Source: Mesorhizobium denitrificans (GTDB lineage Bacteria; Pseudomonadota; Alphaproteobacteria; Rhizobiales; Rhizobiaceae). Taken from it: a DNA stretch of 64,000 nucleotides. The notes under the pieces are model-generated. The model did not search any database. It was not told where the DNA came from and saw nothing but the letters and a program-made list of their open reading frames with translations. Location: positions 293,753-357,752 of the forward strand of contig NZ_QURN01000005.1 in NCBI RefSeq assembly GCF_003403035.1, in the 5' to 3' direction. A program made the position numbers and the translations under genes. Below, in pieces: positions 48,350 to 56,239 of the stretch (the first letter of the stretch is position 1; every line of letters starts with the position of its first letter).

Positions 48350-48898
48350 ATGCCAAGAATAGGCGCGAAGCTTAGAGAACTCAGGCGCAGGCGCGATTTG
48401 GGCGTGCGTGAACTCGCGACACGATCTGGCGTCTCACACTCTGCAATATCGCTGATTGAGCGAGATCGTATGTCGCCGTCCATCGACACGCTAAGCGCTG
48501 TACTCGACGCGCTGGGCACCACCCTGCCCGGATTTTTTTCGGATCTGCAGTCCAGTCTGCCCTATTCGCCATTCTATAAAGCGTCAGAAATGGTGGAAAT
48601 CGGCAGGCCGGAGACGATTTCTTACCGCGTCATAGGATTGGATCATCCGAACCGGCAGGTCTTGATGCTGCACGAGATCTATCCTGTTGGCGGCGACTCC
48701 GGTGACACTTTCACCCACGCCGCGCAAGAAGCGGGCATGGTGACGAAAGGTGCGGTGGAGGTCACTGTTGGCGACCACGTCCAGATACTACGCGAAGGTG
48801 ACGGCTATTATTTTGACAGCCGGCAACCACATCGCTTTCGAAATGTGCACGACGGAACAAGCGAAATCGTTAGCGCCGTCACACCACCTACTTACTGA
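48350..48898 (+). CDS. XRE-family regulator with cupin domain
   Basis: The 182-residue transcription factor has an N-terminal helix-turn-helix (GAKLRELRRRRDLGVRELAT, then SGVSHSAISLIERDRMSPS). The C-terminal cupin domain contains THAAQEAGMVTKGAVEVTVG and YYFDSRQPHRFRN. Such PuuR-like regulators often bind polyamines or other amines through the cupin and control nearby catabolic and transport genes. It starts at 48350 with GGAG upstream. It is divergent from the HisD-family gene and upstream of the ABC genes, so it probably regulates both. Confidence 0.9.
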   Translation: MPRIGAKLRELRRRRDLGVRELATRSGVSHSAISLIERDRMSPSIDTLSAVLDALGTTLPGFFSDLQSSLPYSPFYKASEMVEIGRPETISYRVIGLDHPNRQVLMLHEIYPVGGDSGDTFTHAAQEAGMVTKGAVEVTVGDHVQILREGDGYYFDSRQPHRFRNVHDGTSEIVSAVTPPTY

Positions 48899-49017
48899 CC
48901 GGTTGAGAATAATCACCACAGGGCGCGAATTGACTGACAGGACCGCTTGTCTGTGATCTTCTGTCATTAATGCGGCGCAAAAAGCCGTGTTTTTGAAGGA
49001 TAAAAAGGGGAAGGCCA

Positions 49018-50058
49018 ATGAAACTTCTGATATCTTCACTCATCGCCTGTTCAGCCCTGATCGGTGGAACGCTCACCACGCAAGCGCGAGATCTCACCGT
49101 CGTGTCGTGGGGCGGAAACTATCAGGATGCACAGAAGAAAATCTATTTCGAGCCATTCGCCAAGGAAACCGGCAAGCCTTTGCTGGATGAAAGCTGGGAT
49201 GGCGGCTATGGCGTTCTCCAGGCTAAGGTAAAGGCAGGCTCGCCGAACTGGGATGCTGTGCAGGTTGAGTCCGAAGAACTCGCACTTGGCTGCGCTGACG
49301 GCATCTACGAACCAATCGACTGGTCGAAGCTTGGCGGCAAGGAAGCATATCTGCCCGCAGCAGTCAGCGATTGTGGCGTTGGCGCCATCGTTTGGTCCAC
49401 CGGCATTGGCTATGACGGTGACAAGCTGAAGGAAGGGCCGAAATCCTGGGCAGATTTCTGGGATGTGCAGAAGTTTCCCGGTAAGCGCGGCCTTCGCAAA
49501 GGCGCAAAATATTCGCTTGAGTTCGCGCTGATGGCTGACGGCGTTGCGCCCGCAGATGTCTACAAGGTGCTTGGAACCCCGGAAGGCGTGGACCGCGCTT
49601 TCAAGAAGCTCGATGAGATCAAGCCGCATATGGTCTGGTGGGAAGCGGGCGCGCAGCCGTTGCAGCTCCTGTCCTCCGGCGAAGTGGTTATGACATCGGC
49701 CTATAATGGCCGCATCACCGGCATCAATCGTTCCGAGGGCAAGCATTTCAACTTTGTTTTCCCGCAGAGCATCTATGCTATCGATAGCTGGGTGATCCTG
49801 AAGGGTAGCGAGAACAAGGACGCCGCGATGGATTTCATCGCTTTCGCGGGGAAACCTGAAAACCAGTCGAAGCTCCCGGAATATGTCGCCTATGGTCTGC
49901 CGAATCTCGAGGCAGCCAAAATGGTCGATGCGAAATTCCAACCTGAGCTTCCGACCACTCCGGCCAATCTGGAAAACGCCATTCCGCTTAATGCCGATTT
50001 CTGGACGGACAACTCAGAAGAGCTGACGCAGCGCTTCAACGCGTGGCTCGCACAGTAG
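49018..50058 (+). CDS. Polyamine/opine-type ABC transporter substrate-binding protein
   Basis: The 346-residue periplasmic protein has a signal peptide (MKLLISSLIACSALIGGTLT, cleaved near TQA). The mature sequence begins RDLTVVSWGGNYQDAQKKIY, the standard PotD/SBP_bac_8 start for opine, putrescine or similar ligands. The typical interlobe helices follow (WADFWDVQKFPGKRGLRKG, MDFIAFAGKPENQSKL). The ligand is unknown; the nearby HisD-like enzyme and XRE-cupin regulator suggest an amine or polyol catabolic module. AGGGGAAGG precedes the ATG, and a strong terminator-like hairpin follows the stop. Confidence 0.93.
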   Translation: MKLLISSLIACSALIGGTLTTQARDLTVVSWGGNYQDAQKKIYFEPFAKETGKPLLDESWDGGYGVLQAKVKAGSPNWDAVQVESEELALGCADGIYEPIDWSKLGGKEAYLPAAVSDCGVGAIVWSTGIGYDGDKLKEGPKSWADFWDVQKFPGKRGLRKGAKYSLEFALMADGVAPADVYKVLGTPEGVDRAFKKLDEIKPHMVWWEAGAQPLQLLSSGEVVMTSAYNGRITGINRSEGKHFNFVFPQSIYAIDSWVILKGSENKDAAMDFIAFAGKPENQSKLPEYVAYGLPNLEAAKMVDAKFQPELPTTPANLENAIPLNADFWTDNSEELTQRFNAWLAQ

Positions 50059-50072
50059 GGTCGCCTAACAAT

Positions 50073-50109
50073 AGCGGAACGTCGTTTGCGCGACGTTCCG
50101 CTGATTTTT
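50073..50109 (+). terminator. Rho-independent terminator or attenuator after the binding-protein gene
   Basis: AGCGGAACGTCG (50073-50084) and CGACGTTCCGCT (50091-50102) form a perfect 12-bp stem with a six-base loop, followed by GATTTTT to 50109. It lies 14 bases after the binding-protein stop and 64 bases before the ATPase gene, so read-through would set the ratio between binding protein and transporter. Confidence 0.8.
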
Positions 50110-50173
50110 CTGGCGCTGCGCCAAATGCGCGCTAACCTGTATTTCTCCTGACAGGATTTCTGCGGCGGCATTG

Positions 50174-51238
50174 ATGCAAGACCCATTCATTAGTTTTGAA
50201 AAAGTCAGCAAGTCTTTCGGAACGTTCAACGTTGTTGACGAGCTGTATCTATCCATCAGTAGGGGCGAGTTCGTCAGCATGCTGGGGCCATCAGGTTCTG
50301 GCAAGACGACGATCCTGATGATGCTTGCCGGCTTCGAAAAGCCCACCTCCGGCAAGATTTTCGTCGGCGGTCGGCAGGTCGACGCGCTACCGCCTCACAA
50401 GCGAAACATGGGCGTCGTTTTCCAGAACTACGCTCTCTTTCCTCATATGAGCGTTGCAGAGAACGTTGGCTTCCCACTGAAAATGCGCCGAATGCCACGC
50501 GCCGAAGCTGACGGGCGTATCAAGCGCGCGCTGGACATGGTGCAGCTTGGCACAATGAGCGAGCGCAGGCCATCGCAACTATCTGGTGGACAGCAGCAGC
50601 GTGTGGCGCTCGCGCGCGCACTGGTTTTCGAACCGGAAGTCGTGCTCATGGATGAACCATTGGGTGCGCTGGACAAGAAGTTGCGCGAACAGATGCAACT
50701 CGACATACGCGAGTTGCACCGCAGGCTCGGCCTCACGATCATTTTCGTGACACATGACCAGGGCGAAGCGCTGACGATGTCCGACCGCATCGCCGTTTTC
50801 AATCACGGCAAGATCGAGCAGATCGGAAAACCCTCGGAGATTTACGATCACCCGACGACGCGCTTCGTTGCGGAATTTGTTGGTGAAACAAACCTCATCA
50901 TGGGGACGATCAAACAATCAGGCGATGGTCGCGCAATAATCCAGCTGCCAAGTGGAAGCACACTTGAAGCGAGCGCGCCCAACTTGAATGCCGGCACGCA
51001 GGTGAGCCTGTCTATTCGGCCTGAGCGCATCCGTTCCGGCAAAGCTCAAGCTCCCGCCAATATTCTCAGCGGAACTGTCCGAGACGTAGTCTATCACGGC
51101 GACCATCTACAACTGCTTCTGGATGCTGATGGCCACCAATTGCTGGTGCGCTCAGACCGCGCCGTCAAGGCACCGGAAGCTGGCCAGAAGATGGATTTCA
51201 GCTTCGCGCCAGAAGATTGCTGGGTTGTCGCTCAATGA
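50174..51238 (+). CDS. Polyamine/opine-type ABC transporter ATPase (PotA-like)
   Basis: The 354-residue ATPase has Walker A (GPSGSGKTT), Q-loop (FQNYALFPHMSV), signature LSGGQQQR, Walker B (VVLMDEPLGALD) and the H-loop (FVTHDQGEA). A C-terminal TOBE domain follows (about 280-354, SIRPERIRSG to VAQ). It powers the importer formed with the next two genes. The ATG at 50174 directly follows an in-frame TTG. Its stop overlaps the permease start by four bases (ATGA). Confidence 0.95.
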   Translation: MQDPFISFEKVSKSFGTFNVVDELYLSISRGEFVSMLGPSGSGKTTILMMLAGFEKPTSGKIFVGGRQVDALPPHKRNMGVVFQNYALFPHMSVAENVGFPLKMRRMPRAEADGRIKRALDMVQLGTMSERRPSQLSGGQQQRVALARALVFEPEVVLMDEPLGALDKKLREQMQLDIRELHRRLGLTIIFVTHDQGEALTMSDRIAVFNHGKIEQIGKPSEIYDHPTTRFVAEFVGETNLIMGTIKQSGDGRAIIQLPSGSTLEASAPNLNAGTQVSLSIRPERIRSGKAQAPANILSGTVRDVVYHGDHLQLLLDADGHQLLVRSDRAVKAPEAGQKMDFSFAPEDCWVVAQ

Positions 51239-52416
51239 AGGACGATCGCAAGCGTAGCTGGCTTGTCTCGCTCGCGCTCGTCGCGCCGCTGGTCCTGTTT
51301 CTGGTCTTCTTCTTCGCTGCACCGCTTTACACAATGGTTTCGGCAGCAATTTCAGATCCAATTGGCGCGCGTGCATTGCCGCATACAAGCGCGATCATAG
51401 AACGTTGGGATGGTACATCTCCACCTTCGCCTGAAATGCAAACGGCGTTTGCAGAAGATCTCCGCGCCATAGATGATGACCAATTGTTCGGCGATCTCGT
51501 CCGACGGTTGAATAGCGCCAAATCAGGCTTTCGCACCCTGATGCCGAAAACGCGCAACGCGGTAAAAGCGGACCCCGCTGCGAATGATCTGGTTGCTATA
51601 GACGAGCGGTGGTCGGACCCTGCTTTCTGGCAACCGGTAAAGACCGCGACCGCTTCCACCATCACAGACCGCAACTTGCTTGCGGCAGTCGATCTGGAGC
51701 GCTCCACCGCAGGTGATATTCAGGAAATGCCCGAAGGCAGTTCGGCCAACCGTGCAACCCTGATCCGTACATTTGTGGTGTCGCTCAGCGTGACTTTGGC
51801 TTGCCTACTGATTGGCCTGCCCTACGCGATGATCGCCGCATCGGTTGACGGCTGGAAACGCCAGCTTTTGCTCGGCGCTGTGTTACTTCCGCTCTGGACA
51901 TCGCTGCTCGTGCGCACCGCCGCGTGGTTCATTCTGTTGCAGGACAACGGCCTCATAAATTCGAGCCTGACAGCGCTCGGGTTAATCAACAGCCCCCTGC
52001 CACTCATTTTCAACCGCGCGGGCGTAATCATCGCCATGACACATGTGCTGCTGCCTTTCATGGTGCTACCGATCTTCAGCGTTCTGATTGGCATACCGAA
52101 GAACCTGATGCCCGCCGCCGCATCTCTTGGCGCGCCACCGTTGCGCGCTTTCTGGAACGTACTGCTACCAATGTCGACACGCGGCATCGTCTCCGGCTCG
52201 CTGCTCGTTTTCATGAGTGCGCTCGGCTACTACATCACCCCTGCCCTGATCGGCGGCGCGCGTGACCAGATGATCAGCTCCGTAATCGCCTACTATGCAA
52301 CCGGCGCAGCAAACTGGGGCATGGCGGGTGCGCTTGGCCTCGTACTGCTCGTGGCAACGCTCATTCTATACACCGTCTATCTGCGGCTCTCTGGAGAGGA
52401 GCAAGCCAAGCGATGA
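51235..52416 (+). CDS. Polyamine/opine-type ABC transporter permease (PotB-like) with large periplasmic insert
   Basis: The 393-residue permease starts at 51235 (MKDDRKRSWLVSLALVAPLV). After the first helix there is an unusually long soluble segment (about residues 35-175, with IIERWDGTSPPSPEMQ and others). The permease core follows with FVVSLSVTLACLLIGLPYAM and the EAA loop (AAASLGAPPLRAFWNVLLPM). PotB proteins are often near 280-300 residues; this insert is periplasmic by topology and resembles the long loops of some rhizobial permeases. It overlaps the genes on both sides. Confidence 0.92.
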   Translation: MKDDRKRSWLVSLALVAPLVLFLVFFFAAPLYTMVSAAISDPIGARALPHTSAIIERWDGTSPPSPEMQTAFAEDLRAIDDDQLFGDLVRRLNSAKSGFRTLMPKTRNAVKADPAANDLVAIDERWSDPAFWQPVKTATASTITDRNLLAAVDLERSTAGDIQEMPEGSSANRATLIRTFVVSLSVTLACLLIGLPYAMIAASVDGWKRQLLLGAVLLPLWTSLLVRTAAWFILLQDNGLINSSLTALGLINSPLPLIFNRAGVIIAMTHVLLPFMVLPIFSVLIGIPKNLMPAAASLGAPPLRAFWNVLLPMSTRGIVSGSLLVFMSALGYYITPALIGGARDQMISSVIAYYATGAANWGMAGALGLVLLVATLILYTVYLRLSGEEQAKR

Positions 52417-53198
52417 ACGGCCTCAACGTTGCAAAAGTCGTTTTTGGCGCAGCGATCATGTTTTTCCTGCTCGCGCCACTGATCGCAATCCTGCCGCTCT
52501 CTTTCACAGACAGCGTGTTCCTAAACTACCCAATTCCAGCCTATTCAACACGCTGGTTCAACGAGCTTGTAACCGCTGACGTTTGGCGCCGTTCGATCGT
52601 GAACAGTCTGATTATCGGCTCAGGAACAACGGCCCTGGCAACGGTTCTAGGAACTCTCGGCGCGCTCGGGCTGCGAAACCACGCTTCTTTCTGGTCACTG
52701 TCATTCATCCGCACAGCCTTCCTTCTGCCGATGGTCGTACCGGCGGTCGTGCTCGGTGTCGGCATGCAGTTGATGTTCGCCCGCTACAATCTCACGAACT
52801 CTTATCTCGGCGTCATCATCGCTCACACGGTGCTTGCCGTGCCGTTTGTGGTGATCAACGTTTTGTCCGTGTTGCAAGCGATTGATCCCCGGCTTGAGCA
52901 AGCCGCCGCCAGCCTCGGCGCACATCCCGTTACAGTACTCGCGCGCGTAACGCTGCCGCTTGCCCTGCCCGGCATCATCTCAGGCGCGGTTTTCGCTTTC
53001 GCGACCTCGCTCGATGAAGTCGTGCTAACCCTGTTCGTAGCAGGACCAAATCAGCGCACTTTGGCACGACAAATGTTCTCTTCAATCCGTGAGAATATCA
53101 GCCCCGCAATTGCCGCTGCCGCATTCGTATTCATTGTAGGTACGATATTCGTCGCGCTGATCCTGATACTTTCGCGCAAATCGCTCGCACGCCGATAA
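52413..53198 (+). CDS. Polyamine/opine-type ABC transporter permease (PotC-like)
   Basis: The 261-residue permease has about six helices and the EAA motif LEQAAASLGAHPVTVLARVT followed by LPLALPGIISGAVFAFATS. The motif FATSLDEVVLTLFVAGPNQR is characteristic of PotC-family members. It overlaps the PotB-like gene by four bases (ATGA) and is the last gene of this importer, converging on the Sel1-repeat gene six bases away. Confidence 0.95.
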   Translation: MNGLNVAKVVFGAAIMFFLLAPLIAILPLSFTDSVFLNYPIPAYSTRWFNELVTADVWRRSIVNSLIIGSGTTALATVLGTLGALGLRNHASFWSLSFIRTAFLLPMVVPAVVLGVGMQLMFARYNLTNSYLGVIIAHTVLAVPFVVINVLSVLQAIDPRLEQAAASLGAHPVTVLARVTLPLALPGIISGAVFAFATSLDEVVLTLFVAGPNQRTLARQMFSSIRENISPAIAAAAFVFIVGTIFVALILILSRKSLARR

Positions 53199-53204
53199 CG
53201 CAAT

Positions 53205-54821
53205 TCAGCGATTGAGCATCTGCACAGCCATTTCATGGCCATGGCTCGCTGCAGCAGTCAGCCATTTCCGGCTTTCGCCTGTGTCCTTGGGCAGTGGGCC
53301 ACCCGTGTCATAAAGTACGCCCAACGCGTACATCGCGCTCGGGTGCCCCGCCTTAGCTGCCTGCGTAAATAGCTGGACCGCCATGTCCGGCATCGGTGAT
53401 CCACCATCGCCGTTCAATAGCATCTCGGCAAGCGCAACGCGTGCGTCCGGAACCCCAGCGGCAGCAGCGCGTGCGAACCAAATTCGCGCCTCCCGCAAAT
53501 CGACTGGAACGCCCCGGCCATCCTGCAAGATGCGTCCATACATATACTGCGCTTCAGCAACTTCTTCTGCCGCACGGCGAACCCATTGCGCGGCCTTGCG
53601 GTCATCTTGCTGAACGCCGACACCCTTTGCAAAACAGAGCCCAAGATTGAATGCAGCAACAAAATCGCCGCCTTGAGCCGCATCTCGGAACCAGCCTGGA
53701 ACAGCCTCGGCTTCTTGCGCGCGATCTGGATCCTTCATCACCAGATTTGCGAGATCGGCCCCCGCATCTAGATTTCCGCCGTCTGCTGCGACACGCAACA
53801 AGCGCTCAGCCTCGGCACGGTCTTCCATCACGCCATAGCCGGTGAGATAGAGCGAGGCCAGCTGTCTTGAAGCCGCCGCATAGCCCGCGTCGATGGCGCG
53901 TTGATACCAGGTTGCCGCCTCCTTGAAGTCTGGCGGCTGCGCCTTTGTGAAATAGTCCCCCAGATAACTCGCAGCCTCGCCAACACCTCCCAGCGCGCCA
54001 CGCCTTAGCCAAGCAACACCTTCGGCTTCGTCAGTCTGTCCAAACCGACCTTCAACAAGACCAGTTCCCAAGCGAAACTGTGCGGACGGCAGGCCTTGCT
54101 CCGCAGCCTCTCGATAAAGTTTTGCAGCTGCTTCCACGTCAACCAGCGTGCCAATTCCCTGTTCACTCACAACAGCAAGGATATATGTCGCAGTCGGTAG
54201 ACCGGACTCGGAGGCGCTTTTCAACTCCGTCATCATCCGCGCTTTTTCAGCCGGATCGCCATTACGCTGAGCGAGCAAAAGTGCCAGTCCAAGACTGCCT
54301 TCCGCACATCCCGCCTCAGCCGATTTGAGATACCATTTGTAAGCTTCATCAAGGTTTCGCAACGAGGGCGGCCCAACAGTCAAGATATAGGCGAGCAACG
54401 CCTGCCCATTGGCTGAGCCACCTTGCGCAGATTTCACAGCCAGTTCATGCGCCTTAACAAAATCAGGGTCGCCTGTGGCGTCCTGTTCAAACAATAGATC
54501 CGAATGCGAATTTCCGCTCTCGTCAGCCTGCAAATTGAGGCCGGTCATATAAAGGCCAGCAAGCAAAGCCTGCGCCTGCGCGTTGCCCTTGTCAGATGCG
54601 CGACCCAGCCAACGCGCCGCTTCAGCACGGCTGGGTGGCACGCCGTCGCCGTCCAGATAGCATTGAGCAATACGAAGTTCGGCCTCGGGAACGCCTGCCC
54701 GCGCCGCCGCCGCAATCATGGCAAACGCTTCCGCAGGCTTGTTTGCCTCCGCAAGCTCAAGTCCCCGCCGCAGCGCGCGGGCAGGCATTAGTTTTGTCGC
54801 AATCTTGTCTAGGACAGCCAT
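53205..54821 (-). CDS. Sel1-repeat protein of the type I secretion operon
   Basis: The 538-residue protein is built almost wholly of Sel1/TPR-like repeats, for example AELRIAQCYLDGDGVPPSRA, then AAKLYREAAEQGLPSAQFRL and AVQLFTQAAKAGHPSAMYAL, about 12 of them. No signal peptide is evident. The start at 54821 has GGGAG seven bases upstream, one base after the HlyD stop. Sel1 proteins act as scaffolds or regulators in bacterial envelope and secretion pathways. As the last gene of the collagen-like secretion operon it may bind the substrate or exporter in the cytoplasm; this is inference. Confidence 0.88.
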   Translation of the reverse strand: MAVLDKIATKLMPARALRRGLELAEANKPAEAFAMIAAAARAGVPEAELRIAQCYLDGDGVPPSRAEAARWLGRASDKGNAQAQALLAGLYMTGLNLQADESGNSHSDLLFEQDATGDPDFVKAHELAVKSAQGGSANGQALLAYILTVGPPSLRNLDEAYKWYLKSAEAGCAEGSLGLALLLAQRNGDPAEKARMMTELKSASESGLPTATYILAVVSEQGIGTLVDVEAAAKLYREAAEQGLPSAQFRLGTGLVEGRFGQTDEAEGVAWLRRGALGGVGEAASYLGDYFTKAQPPDFKEAATWYQRAIDAGYAAASRQLASLYLTGYGVMEDRAEAERLLRVAADGGNLDAGADLANLVMKDPDRAQEAEAVPGWFRDAAQGGDFVAAFNLGLCFAKGVGVQQDDRKAAQWVRRAAEEVAEAQYMYGRILQDGRGVPVDLREARIWFARAAAAGVPDARVALAEMLLNGDGGSPMPDMAVQLFTQAAKAGHPSAMYALGVLYDTGGPLPKDTGESRKWLTAAASHGHEMAVQMLNR

Positions 54822-54822
54822 G

Positions 54823-56229
54823 TTACGGCTCCCGCATTGCTTCCCGTCCGATGGGAAGGATGCGGCCAAGCAGATAAGAAATGATCGTCTGTTGACCCAC
54901 CTTCACATCCGCCGTCACCGGCATGCCCGGAACTATAGCAAAATCATTGGGAACGTCATGCAACGCGACCTGATCGATCGTAATTCTCGCGCGATAGAAC
55001 GGCTCTGTTTCTGAAGGAAGCATCGCCATTGAACTATTGCGGTCTCGCGCCTGATCCTGCGCAGAGAAAGAATCGGGGCTGACAATGCGAACGGTGCCAT
55101 GCGCCATTCCGTATTGCGCATAGGGGAACGTATCGAACTTGATGGCAACCGGATCGCCGGTATGAATGAAGCCGCTCGTCCTACCAACAACGTTCGATTC
55201 AATCTCTAGGCCGCCATTGAGCGGAACCAGCGTAATCAACCTATCACCAGATTGCAGGACCGAACCGACGGACACGCGCGCAACGGATTGCACGATCGCA
55301 TCGGACTCGCTTTTCAACTGCACCATCTGCTTGCGCAGCTTCGCTTTGGACAATAGCTCGCGCGCGTCTATAAGCCGGGCACTGGCCTCCGAAAGCGATT
55401 GGGACACATCCGCGCGCCAACTCTGGATATATCCGTCGCGCTCAGCAGTTACAGCGCCTTGCTGTCGCCGTGCTGCCTCGGCGGTTTGCTGCGCATTGGC
55501 CAGCGAGCGCGACATTTCTGCGCTGTTGTCCTCAGCAAGCAGCGAATTCAGCTTGCTGCCAACCTGGCTGGCCTCAAGCTTCTTGCGCATTTGTGAAATT
55601 GATTCCGCCACATCAAGGCGACGGCGATATCCATCCGCGTCAGACTGAGAACGCGCAATCACCGAACTTAGTTCGTCGCGCTGTCGGTTGTAATTTTCGA
55701 CCTTGGCATCAAGAACTGCTTTGCGCTGCTCATAGATCGACGCTTGCAAAGTCCACGCTGGATCAAGACCAGAATATTTGAACTGCTGCCCGGTTGCTTC
55801 TGCCTTGAGGCGCGAAACCTCCGCATCCAGCGACGTGACCTGATTTGTAAGCGCACTAAGATCAGCCGATGCAAACGTTCCATCAAGCTGGGCCAGCACC
55901 TGTCCTGCTTGGACACGATCACCTTCATGCACCATGATCGAGCGGATGATTGCCGTCTCCAGCGGTTGCACAAGAATGTTCGGTGATTTTGATACAACAA
56001 GGCCGCGCGTCGTCACAACCTGATCAACCGGCAGAACAGCCGACAATGCAATCGCAACAGCGACAAAACTCGAAACGACCCAGATTGTGCCTCTCGCCGA
56101 TCTTGGTATCGGTGTGTTGATGACTGCTGCCGAAGGCCACTGAAATTCCAGTAGCGCTGGCGTGGTCGGATCTTTCCGCTTGGCACCAGAGGGTCGAAAC
56201 TTTTCAAGGGTTGCGCTTGCGCTAGTCAT
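54823..56229 (-). CDS. HlyD-family type I secretion membrane fusion protein
   Basis: The 468-residue adaptor links an ABC exporter to the outer-membrane TolC-like channel. It has one N-terminal membrane helix (TIWVVSSFVAVAIALSAV), then VVTTRGLVVSKSPNILVQPL and GDRVQAGQVLAQLDGT (lipoyl half-motif). A long coiled coil (about 130-330) follows, then SVLQSGDRLITLVPL and VKFDTFPYAQYG-like sequence typical of the HlyD beta barrel. It lies ten bases after the exporter gene. No outer-membrane partner is in the window; a chromosomal TolC is likely used. Confidence 0.94.
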   Translation of the reverse strand: MTSASATLEKFRPSGAKRKDPTTPALLEFQWPSAAVINTPIPRSARGTIWVVSSFVAVAIALSAVLPVDQVVTTRGLVVSKSPNILVQPLETAIIRSIMVHEGDRVQAGQVLAQLDGTFASADLSALTNQVTSLDAEVSRLKAEATGQQFKYSGLDPAWTLQASIYEQRKAVLDAKVENYNRQRDELSSVIARSQSDADGYRRRLDVAESISQMRKKLEASQVGSKLNSLLAEDNSAEMSRSLANAQQTAEAARRQQGAVTAERDGYIQSWRADVSQSLSEASARLIDARELLSKAKLRKQMVQLKSESDAIVQSVARVSVGSVLQSGDRLITLVPLNGGLEIESNVVGRTSGFIHTGDPVAIKFDTFPYAQYGMAHGTVRIVSPDSFSAQDQARDRNSSMAMLPSETEPFYRARITIDQVALHDVPNDFAIVPGMPVTADVKVGQQTIISYLLGRILPIGREAMREP

Positions 56230-56239
56230 GGCACATCCC

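Noticed and set aside
53205..54821. Sel1-repeat protein as an ExoR homologue
   Set aside because: It is longer than ExoR, has no visible signal peptide and lies in a type I secretion operon.
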